Notes under the pieces: model-generated
Database searches by the model: none
What the model was told of the DNA's origin: nothing
What the model saw: the letters and a program-made list of their open reading frames with translations, nothing else
Made by a program: the position numbers and the translations under genes
Part shown: positions 1-7,605 of the stretch, one piece after another
Layout: each line of letters starts with the position of its first letter
Position numbering within the stretch: position 1 is the stretch's first letter
From: Nitrospira sp.
GTDB lineage: Bacteria; Nitrospirota; Nitrospiria; Nitrospirales; Nitrospiraceae
Length of the DNA: 64,000 nucleotides
NCBI GenBank assembly: GCA_029194725.1
Contig: JARFXQ010000012.1
Span: 62,001-126,000, forward strand
Direction of reading: 5' to 3'

Positions 1-290
1 CATTGCCCCACAAATGCTCCTACAACCACAAGCAGGCCCGCTCCGATGATGAGATACGGTGGTGACCGGTTTGATCGCGCCGCACCAGTCGATGCACCAG
101 GGCGGCCCTCACCTGCTTCCGACGGTGGATCGGCATCTGGACCTTCTGTTCTGCTCTCAGGAGAGAAGGACTCTACCAGCTTGCCAGCGTTATCCAGCGA
201 CTGATTCGTATCAGTACTGGCGCCTATGGGCGGCGGTGGCTGCTGGTCCTGCACTAACGAAGGTTCTTGCCCCTCAGAATTCGAAGGCAT
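1..290 (-). CDS. Membrane-anchored protein of unknown function, N-terminal part
   Basis: An open frame starts with ATG at 290 and runs off the left edge of the window without a stop. The first roughly 75 residues are polar and rich in Pro, Ser, Glu and Gly, so probably disordered. They are followed by a hydrophobic stretch (PYLIIGAGLLVVVGAFVG) that looks like a single membrane span, so the protein probably has a cytoplasmic disordered tail and a C-terminal part across the membrane, outside this window. The Shine-Dalgarno is weak. No family can be assigned. The frame was read directly on the minus strand and is open over all 96 codons. Confidence 0.55.
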   Translation of the reverse strand, partial: MPSNSEGQEPSLVQDQQPPPPIGASTDTNQSLDNAGKLVESFSPESRTEGPDADPPSEAGEGRPGASTGAARSNRSPPYLIIGAGLLVVVGAFVGQ

Positions 291-334
291 ACCGATACCC
301 CGCGTTCGTTCCTAGCAGGAAGGGGCGTTGCCGG

Positions 335-685
335 CTAACCGGCGGCGGATCGGAACGGTTCAAATTCCCGATCCGCCTTGGCTGCCAAGTAGAAGTCGCT
401 CTCGGTCAAGCCATTGATCTTATGCGTCCAAATTTCAACCTTGGTTTTCCCCCAAGCCAGATACAGATCAGGATGATGACCTTCTGCCTCAGCAACCGCA
501 CCGACCTTGTTCACATAGGCCAGGGCCTGAGCGAAATCCTTGAAGGTATAAAGGCGTTCAAGATGCCCTTGCCCATTGAGCAGCCACCCTTGACCCAGTT
601 CCTTCAGCAACGCCTGAGCGCGATCATTCGGCAACGGCGGCACCCCGCCACGACAGGGAACACATTTATTGTCTGCAAGACCCAT
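335..685 (-). CDS. phhB: Pterin-4a-carbinolamine dehydratase
   Basis: This 116-residue protein belongs to the PCD/DCoH family, which dehydrates 4a-hydroxytetrahydropterin to recycle the pterin cofactor of aromatic amino acid hydroxylases; many bacteria keep it for pterin or molybdopterin metabolism instead. The signature EGHHPD lies near residues 67-72, followed by the conserved VEIWTHKINGLTESD region. Length matches the family (about 100-115 residues). A strong Shine-Dalgarno (GGAAGGAGG) lies 5 nt before ATG. There is no aromatic hydroxylase in this window, so its local partner is unknown. An N-terminal CxxC (CVPC) precedes the domain, as in several Nitrospirota and cyanobacterial versions. 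Confidence 0.93.
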   Translation of the reverse strand: MGLADNKCVPCRGGVPPLPNDRAQALLKELGQGWLLNGQGHLERLYTFKDFAQALAYVNKVGAVAEAEGHHPDLYLAWGKTKVEIWTHKINGLTESDFYLAAKADREFEPFRSAAG

Positions 686-759
686 AACGTCCTCCTTCCG
701 AAAAAAACCAAGGAATCATTGTAATCGGGCATTGAGAGGAAGGGCAAGGTAGAGAAAGC

Positions 760-2049
760 CTATCGTTCCTGCGCGAGATCCTGTACGCAGCGAAAGCCTC
801 TGCCGGGCGCTCCATCATAGGCACTCGCGTACATGCGCACTTGATAGTCAATGTCTCCAAAGACTTTCTGAATATTGAGTGCCCGAAGGCTGCCTCGTAC
901 GACCTTGCGCGTCGGGTCTTGCGGTTCACCGGAGCTGAATCTGGATTCTTGATACGTATTGGCCGTCCATTCGTATACTCGATCGTTGAGGATTCGGCCT
1001 TGCGTGTCACGCGCCGCCTTTTCCCACTCGTCTTCGGTCGGTAGCCGCTTGTCCGCCCATTGGCAGAACGCGACCGCGTCGTGCCACGAGACATCTTCCA
1101 CCGGCTCCTCGGGTTTGAGCGACGCCGCGTGCTCCTCCAGCTCAGCAAGGGGAATCACACCTGTGGCCTCTACGAACCGGAGATAGCGCGCGTTGCTGAC
1201 TAACGTTGCCTCGACATAGAGATTGTCCCGAAGGTACACGAATCGCGCCGGGCCTTGAACTTCTTCCACAGTTCCCCCGCCATAGACGCCTACAATCTTG
1301 GTCGGGATGCGCCCAGACCGAATCAGCACCATGGACACACCGTCCGCGCCGATTTTTTCCTGCGGCACCATCGATTCGCTTGCACGTGGCTCGATCCGCC
1401 ATCCACGGAGAGCGACGGCAAGAATCGACGCCGGCACCGCATATCCAAGCCGCCCTCTGGTGTCACTCACGACGCCGATCACCTGCCCGTTCAGCAAGAG
1501 TGGGCCGCCGGAATGCCCTTCTTCCACCAGAGCTTGAAACGCGATGGTCGGCCCGTTCATCCCACTCAGGCTGCCAGTTGAGACAGTCCAAGGTGGCAAG
1601 GTCCGTGGAAAGCCGATAAAGGTGAGTGCTTCTCCGCCGACAACTTTTGTTGTCAGGTCCAGTGGCAACGCCACGACGCCGTCTGGAATCGGCCCAGCCA
1701 CCAGCAGGGCCGCGAGGCCGTTTTGCTCCCCTCCTTCAATCCCGACGACCTGAGCCGCGAGCGACTGCTGAGGCTGGGGAAGAAATGTGATCTGAGGTTT
1801 GGGATCGCCTTCGATGACATGCGCCGCCGTGACGATGTAGGCGGCGTCCTTGTCTACTCGCACGACAATCCCTGTCCCGATCTTGGATTGCTGCCCCTCT
1901 CCTTGGGCGATGATCTTCACCACGCCGCGCTTGAGGTCATCACTGACTTGCGCCCACAGATCATGTGGAACGAACGAAGTGGACAGCATGAAAAAGGCTA
2001 CCGGAAAGAAAGCAATTCTTACGATGGACATAGGATCACGTACGGTCAC
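760..2049 (-). CDS. Secreted trypsin-like / FGE-like two-domain protein
   Basis: The protein has a signal peptide (roughly residues 1-34), then a trypsin-like domain with TAAHV (histidine) and EEGHSGGP (serine nucleophile), then a C-terminal FGE-sulfatase-like domain with RLPTEDEWEKAAR and a terminal GFRCVQD. The place of the catalytic Asp (D-[ILM]-A-L in HtrA-type proteases) reads NGLAALL, so the triad looks incomplete. The FGE part is degenerate: the usual MVLVPAG entry motif reads MVLIRSG, much of the metal-binding loop is missing, and there is no Cys pair for formylglycine formation. It is a paralogue of the protein at 3038-4465. The start is GTG 2049 or ATG 2031; an AGGAT 8 nt upstream favours the GTG. 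Confidence 0.82.
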   Translation of the reverse strand: MTVRDPMSIVRIAFFPVAFFMLSTSFVPHDLWAQVSDDLKRGVVKIIAQGEGQQSKIGTGIVVRVDKDAAYIVTAAHVIEGDPKPQITFLPQPQQSLAAQVVGIEGGEQNGLAALLVAGPIPDGVVALPLDLTTKVVGGEALTFIGFPRTLPPWTVSTGSLSGMNGPTIAFQALVEEGHSGGPLLLNGQVIGVVSDTRGRLGYAVPASILAVALRGWRIEPRASESMVPQEKIGADGVSMVLIRSGRIPTKIVGVYGGGTVEEVQGPARFVYLRDNLYVEATLVSNARYLRFVEATGVIPLAELEEHAASLKPEEPVEDVSWHDAVAFCQWADKRLPTEDEWEKAARDTQGRILNDRVYEWTANTYQESRFSSGEPQDPTRKVVRGSLRALNIQKVFGDIDYQVRMYASAYDGAPGRGFRCVQDLAQER

Positions 2050-2051
2050 TG

Positions 2052-2204
2052 AGGGAGATCCTGGCCCCGAACGGGCTTTCGGTCAAGGCAGCCGTCGAGG
2101 TTCTTGGCGTCTCTAGACCTGCCCTGTCGAATTTGCTCAATGGCAACGCCGACCTTTCCGACGACGTAGCACTCCCGCCCACTCCAAAAGTTACCCAACG
2201 ATGA
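2052..2204 (+). pseudogene. Remnant of a HigA-type (XRE) antitoxin gene
   Basis: The plus frame through 2058-2204 encodes ILAPNGLSVKAAVEVLG followed by VSRPALSNLLNGNADLSDDV. This is the first half of a HigA/VapA-type helix-turn-helix: the LSV...LGVSR.ALS.LLNG.A.LS core is intact. After about 2177 the similarity ends, and TGA follows at 2202. No proper start or C-terminal half exists, and its upstream end abuts the start of the divergent protease gene. It is most likely a fragment of a former higBA locus; no HigB toxin is visible beside it. Confidence 0.65.
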
Positions 2205-2278
2205 ACGAATGTACCGCAGTACGATTAGGCGGAAGCGTGGGGTCTCAGATCAAGGATACTAGCCTGGCCATCCAGACA

Positions 2279-2488
2279 CTAAGCATGAATTTTCACGAAA
2301 GCTGGAGAGTGAGCCTCAATTTTTTGCATGGCTTGGCGATCGTAGATTTTCTCACCGCATGTTGGACATTCATAAAACTCCAGCCCAGACACCGTATAGA
2401 CCTGACCCTGGAAGTCGCCGGTCCAATTCCGCTTGACTCGCTTTATTTTGGCGCTGTCACAACGAGGACACTTGGTGATCTTCAGCAT
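2279..2488 (-). CDS. YgiT-type zinc-finger antitoxin (MqsA N-terminal-like)
   Basis: This 69-residue protein has two CxxC pairs (KCPRC near residue 8 and ECPTC near residue 40) in the layout of the YgiT/MqsA N-terminal zinc-binding domain, with the typical phrase ECPTCGEKIYD. It lacks the C-terminal helix-turn-helix of full MqsA, so it can bind a toxin but probably does not bind DNA as MqsA does. It follows the DUF4258-like gene by 19 nt in the same direction, giving the toxin-first order of mqsRA systems. The function as antitoxin is inferred from family and context. Confidence 0.85.
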   Translation of the reverse strand: MLKITKCPRCDSAKIKRVKRNWTGDFQGQVYTVSGLEFYECPTCGEKIYDRQAMQKIEAHSPAFVKIHA

Positions 2489-2507
2489 TGAAACGACCGT
2501 GGCCTCT

Positions 2508-2819
2508 CTACAAACTTCGCTTCGAAGAGATCAGAAAGTAGTAGGTTTCGACGCCGGCTTCGAAGACCAGTCTACCCTTCGTATAAATGGGAAATCCAGT
2601 CAGGTTTGTGCTGTGAATAATGTAGAGACGTTCCTTTTTGCTCTGCCGAAACGGACTAGTCGAACGAATCGTTTTTGTGATGGCCACAGCATTGAGAATT
2701 GATTCGGCAATATCCAGCTCAGTGAGACGGTCCGCTTCCATCTCCACACGCGCTTTTTCGCTGAACACATAATGCCCCGCCAACACGGCGCGCTTGATGC
2801 GAACAAGGATATCACTCAT
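2508..2819 (-). CDS. DUF4258-like putative toxin of an mqsRA-type pair
   Basis: A 103-residue protein resembling DUF4258 domains, which share the small RelE/MqsR-like fold. It has an N-terminal helical part (YVFSEKARVEMEADRLTELDI) followed by strands ending in ETYYFLIS. It sits 19 nt before a YgiT-type zinc-finger antitoxin, the usual partner, so the two probably form a type II toxin-antitoxin module with toxin first. Catalytic residues cannot be assigned with certainty. The start ATG at 2819 has no obvious Shine-Dalgarno, but a candidate promoter lies just upstream, so the transcript may have a very short leader. Confidence 0.8.
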   Translation of the reverse strand: MSDILVRIKRAVLAGHYVFSEKARVEMEADRLTELDIAESILNAVAITKTIRSTSPFRQSKKERLYIIHSTNLTGFPIYTKGRLVFEAGVETYYFLISSKRSL

Positions 2820-2837
2820 TGATCAGATACCATATCG

Positions 2838-2866
2838 AGAATAGATCCGCCTATTCATCCTTGCAA
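2838..2866 (-). promoter_or_regulatory. Candidate sigma70-type promoter of the toxin-antitoxin pair
   Basis: On the minus strand TTGCAA (2866-2861) and TATTCT (2843-2838) are separated by exactly 17 nt. Transcription would start about 10-12 nt before the toxin ATG at 2819. This is a match by eye; the same -10 hexamer occurs in the stronger promoter before rplI. Confidence 0.45.
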
Positions 2867-3037
2867 TTCTCCGCCCCGGCCGATGAAAAGAGCACTGGAT
2901 CATCGCTTTGGTGACCGCGGCTGGAGGGCTGCAGGTTCTTTCCTCGGTCATGAGAACCCCCGGCGACTATTCGATCTCACGGCGAGAGCCACAAAACCAA
3001 GACCCGGAGAAAAGGGAAAAGGGCAAAAGCGTAAAGG

Positions 3038-4465
3038 TTAGTTCGGAACGTCCCGGGCACAGCGGAACCCGATCAGATCTCCTGTGTTATCCGAGGAGCT
3101 ATATCGAGCTGCAGACCGAAGAGAGTCTATTGAACGAGATGCGGAGGAGCCACCGCGATACACGTGCTTCTTACCACTCACTGGTCCTTTAGGATTTTGA
3201 GGTGAATCCCCCTGGCTGTAATGGTTCTCGTCATACCAATCCGCAACCCATTCTGAGGCATTGCCTGCCATATCGTAGACGTTGTAGGGACTTTTTCCAC
3301 CTTCGAAAGACCCGATGTTGCTCAGCAATGAATAGTGACTACTACCACCACCGCTACCGTAACTGGCTGGACCGCTGCCGAATAGCCTCCTGAAGGTTCC
3401 GGCGGGACTTCCCCAGGGATAAATGCGCTGGTCAGTTCCTCGTGCAGCCTTCTCCCACTCCGCCTCTGTGGGCAAGCGTTTCCCCGCCCAAGAGCAGTAC
3501 GCTGTGGCATCGTCCCAGTACATGTCAACCACAGGCTTTTGCTCAAGCTGCTTCTCGACCTGGTCTGACCACTGCCTACGATTTGTCTTGTGAAGAAATG
3601 TGGCGAACCGAGCGGTTGTCACTTCATACTGATCGATATAAAAGGCATCCAGATACACCTTATGAGCTGGCCGCTCGTCCTCATGAGCCTCCTTGTCCTC
3701 TTCTCGCGAGCCCATCGTGAACACCCCGGCTGGCACCAGCACCATCGGCGCGCCATCTTTGCCTGTGATTTCTTTGGGCAAGGATGCTCGAATGCCATCT
3801 GGAGCCTGAGTGGCGGTTGCTTCAACAACAATGCCGTTCCCCTCCAAGTAGTCACGCACAGTGCCAGTCGTGACACCCTTCCCATACCGCTGTGCGCCCC
3901 CAATCAACCCCACAACCTGACTGTTGTGCATGATCGGCCCCCCGGAGTTGCCCTCATCGATATTGGCATCAATCGTCACATATCGCCCCTGGCGAGAGGC
4001 GATGCTGCCCTTGATGATAGCCCAATCCCCTGCGCCTCGCGGATGCCCGATGACGATGATGTCCTCTGATCCTGATAGGCTCGTAGTGGTCGCCAAGGGA
4101 AGTGCAGCGACGCCAGAAGGGATATTCTCCTTACCTTGCACAGTCAACAATGCCATGCCGGTCGCTTCGTCACCACCTTCGGCATGTTTCACAGTGGCTC
4201 GTACCTGCCCCTCTTGCCGTGAAAAGAACTGTACTCTTGGTTGAGGGTCACCACTGACGACGTGTGCGGCCGTCACAATGTAGACGACCTCCGAGTCGAG
4301 CTTGACGACGAAACCGGTGCCCACTTTCGTCTTGTTTCCTTCGGTGGCCGTAATCCTGACCACCCCGGACTTTAGGCGTTCGATGTCCTGGGCACCAACC
4401 AGGCTTTCTTCAGCCAGTCCGATCATCAGTATTAAACATGCCGTTATCGCGATTCGTACCTTCAC
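3038..4465 (-). CDS. Secreted trypsin-like / FGE-like two-domain protein, coupled to the TIR gene
   Basis: A protein of 475 residues. I place the start at GTG 4465 rather than further upstream because GTG overlaps the TGA of the TIR gene (GTGA), an AGGAG lies 8 nt before it, and the protein then begins with a clean signal peptide ending near GAQD. The trypsin-like domain shows TAAHV and DEGNSGGP; the catalytic Asp position reads TGMALL. The FGE-like domain (about residues 240-475) is complete: MVLVPAGVFTMGS, RLPTEAEWEKAARG, YPWG, NVYDMAGNASEWVADW, GFRCARD. The two cysteines used by true formylglycine-generating enzymes are replaced (the RCAAR motif reads RSAAR), so it is more likely a C-type-lectin-fold binding module. 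Expected location is the periplasm. It is a paralogue of the product of 760-2049. Confidence 0.87.
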   Translation of the reverse strand: MKVRIAITACLILMIGLAEESLVGAQDIERLKSGVVRITATEGNKTKVGTGFVVKLDSEVVYIVTAAHVVSGDPQPRVQFFSRQEGQVRATVKHAEGGDEATGMALLTVQGKENIPSGVAALPLATTTSLSGSEDIIVIGHPRGAGDWAIIKGSIASRQGRYVTIDANIDEGNSGGPIMHNSQVVGLIGGAQRYGKGVTTGTVRDYLEGNGIVVEATATQAPDGIRASLPKEITGKDGAPMVLVPAGVFTMGSREEDKEAHEDERPAHKVYLDAFYIDQYEVTTARFATFLHKTNRRQWSDQVEKQLEQKPVVDMYWDDATAYCSWAGKRLPTEAEWEKAARGTDQRIYPWGSPAGTFRRLFGSGPASYGSGGGSSHYSLLSNIGSFEGGKSPYNVYDMAGNASEWVADWYDENHYSQGDSPQNPKGPVSGKKHVYRGGSSASRSIDSLRSAARYSSSDNTGDLIGFRCARDVPN

Positions 4466-6021
4466 CGCCTGAACTCCTTCCAAAGCCGATAGGCTCCGAG
4501 ACTTGTCGTGAACACCGTGACGATAATCGTCACAAACACCGCGAGCCACGCATTATGCCACAAGGCATCCAATGCGGTGAGGCTGTGCTGAATCGGAATC
4601 TCGCCCCTCTTGGTACGGACCTGTTTGACCGGGCCATAGCCGACCACATTCATTCCTTTCCCATCAGCCCGCAATGTGACGTGCTCGATCGTGAATTTGT
4701 CCAGCCGCTCTAAGCCGATGGCCTCCCCCTCGTTGAGCGGCACGCTGCCGAGGTGTGGATAATCCGGGAAACTGATTGTCCCCTTGCCGATTAATGCGCT
4801 GACCCGTTCGCCGGATGGGTCTTGCTTGGTAAAGTCCATCGAGACCACGCGTATGTCGCTGAAGAATGACGTCGCCGACTGGCCCAATGCAAAGGTCGGC
4901 GAGAGAATCAGACCGACCGGCAGAGCGGTGACTGCGATCCAGGATGCCTGCTCCGGCAAGGTGACGCGATAGGTTAGCTCATCCTGTTTCCGAAAGGGCA
5001 ATGCGATGTCGCGCAGCTCTACCTGATCCGCGATCAATTTGAACGGCTTATGAATAGACAGCGTGAAAGTTTCCTGCCCTGTGACTTGGAGCGTCACTCC
5101 CTCTTTCTTTCCCCCATGTGTCTCTCGCGTTGCCAATGTGACGTGTGTGCCCGACGCCACCGCTATGGGATCCAGATGAATGGTCTCTGATTCAGCAGCG
5201 TTCAATCCTTCTACCGTCACTCTCGGATGCTGCGTCTGGTCCTTGGCGCCCAATGTAACCTTGTTGGCACGGCTGATGTTCAGCGGCTTCCAAGCCGATG
5301 AGGGAAAGTCATCTGTTTTGACTCGATATTGGGCCGGATCGGCGACCTCGATCGAAGCCGGTTCAAATGAGAGATCAGTGAACTTCTCGATGGCGATGGA
5401 CTGCATATCAAACCCGCTCAGAGTCGTCTCGCCTCGTTCTGTCGTTCCAATCTCGAATTCCACACGCTCCGCGGTCAACTTCACCTGGACCAGCGCAGGA
5501 ATAGGCCACAGCATGAGCCCGATCACGACGACTGCCGCCAGGACGGCCGGGGCGCCGACAAGCCAGACCGGATGAACCCGTTTCCACCAAGACTTCGGGC
5601 CGAATTCAACTCGCTTCGGCGGACTCTTGACGAGTCGTTCAACATCTTTAAGCAGCTGGGAGAACCCAGCATGCTCGGTGCCTGCTTCCCAATCCACAAG
5701 AGATTGAAATGTCCGCTGGGTAAAGCCCAGGGGGATGTCGCTCTCGTTGATCTTGATAGGGAGATATTTGTCCTGCTTCTTGGCTTCGGCGGCTTCCGCT
5801 TGGACCCATTCGGACTCGACGGACTGGTCAGACCACACGACGATCGCGCATTTGGCGGCTGAAAGTTCCTGTCTTATTACTGCGTTGAACGATCCACCGG
5901 TGGGTATGTTGCGGTCCCACCAGACCGACCAGCCGTGCGCCTCCAATGTTATCGCGAATCGTTCGACCCAGGGGCGATCTTTGCTGGAATAGCTGATGAA
6001 GATGTCGCTCATGGCCGGCAC
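4462..6021 (-). CDS. Membrane-spanning TIR-domain protein
   Basis: The N-terminal domain (about residues 4-135) is a bacterial TIR domain: DIFISYSSKD, then GWSVWWDRNIPTGGSF, then SEWVQAEAAEA. The Glu in that last motif (about residue 76) is where TIR NADases carry their catalytic Glu. A membrane span follows (about 152-173), then some 310 residues of probably extracytoplasmic, beta-rich sequence, then a second span near 491-511 and a short basic tail. So the TIR domain faces the cytoplasm while a large domain samples the periplasm. The stop overlaps the start of the downstream protease/FGE gene, implying coupled translation. The start may be GTG 6021 or ATG 6012. NAD cleavage or an immune role is inferred from the TIR family, not shown. 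Confidence 0.86.
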   Translation of the reverse strand: MPAMSDIFISYSSKDRPWVERFAITLEAHGWSVWWDRNIPTGGSFNAVIRQELSAAKCAIVVWSDQSVESEWVQAEAAEAKKQDKYLPIKINESDIPLGFTQRTFQSLVDWEAGTEHAGFSQLLKDVERLVKSPPKRVEFGPKSWWKRVHPVWLVGAPAVLAAVVVIGLMLWPIPALVQVKLTAERVEFEIGTTERGETTLSGFDMQSIAIEKFTDLSFEPASIEVADPAQYRVKTDDFPSSAWKPLNISRANKVTLGAKDQTQHPRVTVEGLNAAESETIHLDPIAVASGTHVTLATRETHGGKKEGVTLQVTGQETFTLSIHKPFKLIADQVELRDIALPFRKQDELTYRVTLPEQASWIAVTALPVGLILSPTFALGQSATSFFSDIRVVSMDFTKQDPSGERVSALIGKGTISFPDYPHLGSVPLNEGEAIGLERLDKFTIEHVTLRADGKGMNVVGYGPVKQVRTKRGEIPIQHSLTALDALWHNAWLAVFVTIIVTVFTTSLGAYRLWKEFRR

Positions 6022-6044
6022 CTAACAGGCAGCGGGAAAAACCT

Positions 6045-6243
6045 CCGTTCATCCTTCGAGAGCCTCAGGACGAACGGAGCGGTCATTAAATATCCTGGCT
6101 TTTCCGTTCGTGCTGAGCTTGTCGAAGCATGAGCCCTTCGATTGACTCAGGACAGGCCTTGTCGAACTCTGCGGTGAGCTACGTCGAACCGCATGAACGG
6201 AACTGCCTGAAATCGCACCCCTTCGACGAGCTCAGAGCGAACG
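6045..6243. repeat. Cluster of REP-like extragenic inverted repeats
   Basis: This intergenic stretch holds several copies, in both orientations, of a motif related to CCGTTCGTGCTGAGCTTGTC / GAAGG. The first unit (6045-6077) has arms CCGTTC...GAACGG around an 11-nt loop. The second (6104-6199) begins with CCGTTCGTGCTGAGC and ends with TGAACGG. The third (6218-6243) reads CCCTTCGACGAGCTCAGAGC followed by GAACGG. Motifs of this kind recur between genes in many unrelated bacterial genomes. Here they separate the TIR gene from the next gene upstream. Confidence 0.75.
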
Positions 6244-6291
6244 GACTCTGATAAGAACTTCTGTGACACAACACTAGGCCTTGATCTTCCG

Positions 6292-7050
6292 CTACCGTGC
6301 TGTCGGACGGTGAAAGAAGCGCACGGTCTGTCGTAGGGGCTGACTGGTATCGAGGAAATACCCGTCGCAGACTAATGAATACTGGCCTTCCGGCGCAGTC
6401 CCAGCATCCCAGCGCACGGTGAACGGCCGCCCTCCGGGAAGTCTGCGGAACACTTGCGTCATGAGCTCGGCCTGCTCTCTGCCTCGAAGGACCTTGCAGG
6501 AAAGCCGCGCATCCCCGTTGGTCTTCATGGTGAACAGATACCCGCCGATCTTGTCGGGAGGCTGTGCATGATAGAAGATCGCCGGCGCGATCTCCTCATT
6601 TTCGGCCGGTGTTTCCCTTCCGAGGCGAACCAATACCCCCAACTCATACATGTTGAGTTTCTGATCCAATTGTTGCAACACAGCCCCTGTCGGCCAGGTA
6701 TATTCATTCACCGACTTGGCTTGCCATCCCTTCGCCGGTTTCACCCGGTCGAGCCAATAGTAGAGCCGGTAGTCCTGCTCGCGAACGGTAAGATGAACGG
6801 GAGTCTGGCTCTGGAGATAGAACCCGACCCGGAGTTGATCGGGCAGCTGGGTGGCAGGTTCCTGATAGTCGGCCAGAACGGAGATGACTTCAATGTCGTA
6901 GCCGGAGACCGGTTTCGGTTTGACCCCTTCGAAACGGTCCCCACGATTTTGGTAATCCAGATTTGAATCGGCCCACAGAGGCAGGGGCAAAATGAGCCAC
7001 ACAAGGAGGAGGAAATCTCGCGTGAGTGAGCGGGCCATGTTGGCACCCAT
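6292..7050 (-). CDS. Secreted protein of unknown function
   Basis: The 252-residue protein starts with a signal peptide (hydrophobic core LLLVWLILPLPLWA, cleavage probably after WADS). The rest is beta-rich with no motif I recognise. The C-terminal part (PFTVRWDAGTAPEGQYSLVCDGYF) resembles the Ig-like end of FlgD-type domains, but this is weak. It contains two Cys residues in the mature part (SCKVL and LVCDG) that could form a disulfide. It lies alone between the repeat cluster and a small secreted protein and could be expressed on its own. The start is ATG 7050 or 7038; neither has a good Shine-Dalgarno. Confidence 0.7.
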   Translation of the reverse strand: MGANMARSLTRDFLLLVWLILPLPLWADSNLDYQNRGDRFEGVKPKPVSGYDIEVISVLADYQEPATQLPDQLRVGFYLQSQTPVHLTVREQDYRLYYWLDRVKPAKGWQAKSVNEYTWPTGAVLQQLDQKLNMYELGVLVRLGRETPAENEEIAPAIFYHAQPPDKIGGYLFTMKTNGDARLSCKVLRGREQAELMTQVFRRLPGGRPFTVRWDAGTAPEGQYSLVCDGYFLDTSQPLRQTVRFFHRPTAR

Positions 7051-7185
7051 TGGATTGACGGCGAATCGGTTGAAACGCTGTCCCCGATTCGGCTGCAGTA
7101 TAGTACTGACACGTACGTGAGTCTAGGAGGCGAATTGAATCGTCTCCAATCTCATGGAGAGGTTTTCTTCAATGGTGGATTCGGA

Positions 7186-7596
7186 TTATGGTGTCACGCG
7201 ATCGATGGCGTCCGCGTAGATGACGGGAATCCCGAGAGGATCCTTTTCATCCGTAACCACGACTCCACGGATGCGCAACCGTTCGTCCTGGGAAACCGGT
7301 TGCATCGCGCCCGGCTTGCAAGTTCCGGCCACTCCCACCTGGATGGACCCTGACTGGTCGTGCAGCTGGAACAGTTGGGCGTCGTAGACAGGTCCCCCGG
7401 CGCAGCGATGGACTCTGAATCGAGGCGGCAGTTCCATCACATCGCTCGCCCGTCCCTCCACAATGACGACTTTGGCCTGATAGTCCGATGGACGATCCAA
7501 AATCTTTGTGATGCGCAAGATCTCGTCGGCCAAAGCCGACGGGTTTGGACTGAGTCCATATAGGATCAATGACAAGCCAAAGATTACATATGGCAT
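7186..7596 (-). CDS. Small secreted OB-fold-like protein
   Basis: A 136-residue protein with an N-terminal signal peptide (cleavage near ALADE). The remainder follows an OB-fold-like pattern of short strands: VVIVEGRASDV, FQLHDQSGSIQVGV and RLRIRGVVV. Two cysteines (HRCAGG and GTCKPG) could form a disulfide in the periplasm. It lies 9 nt downstream of the ParB-like gene on the same strand, so the two are probably cotranscribed. The binding partner is unknown. Confidence 0.7.
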   Translation of the reverse strand: MPYVIFGLSLILYGLSPNPSALADEILRITKILDRPSDYQAKVVIVEGRASDVMELPPRFRVHRCAGGPVYDAQLFQLHDQSGSIQVGVAGTCKPGAMQPVSQDERLRIRGVVVTDEKDPLGIPVIYADAIDRVTP

Positions 7597-7605
7597 GTAC
7601 CCTCC

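Noticed and set aside
59-724. 221-codon plus-strand frame over the first 0.7 kb
   Set aside because: It is antisense to the dehydratase gene and to the partial membrane protein gene, both with clear features; it has no family motif itself.
666-1148. 160-codon minus-strand frame
   Set aside because: It overlaps the protease/FGE gene in another phase; Arg/Ser-rich composition typical of a shadow frame.
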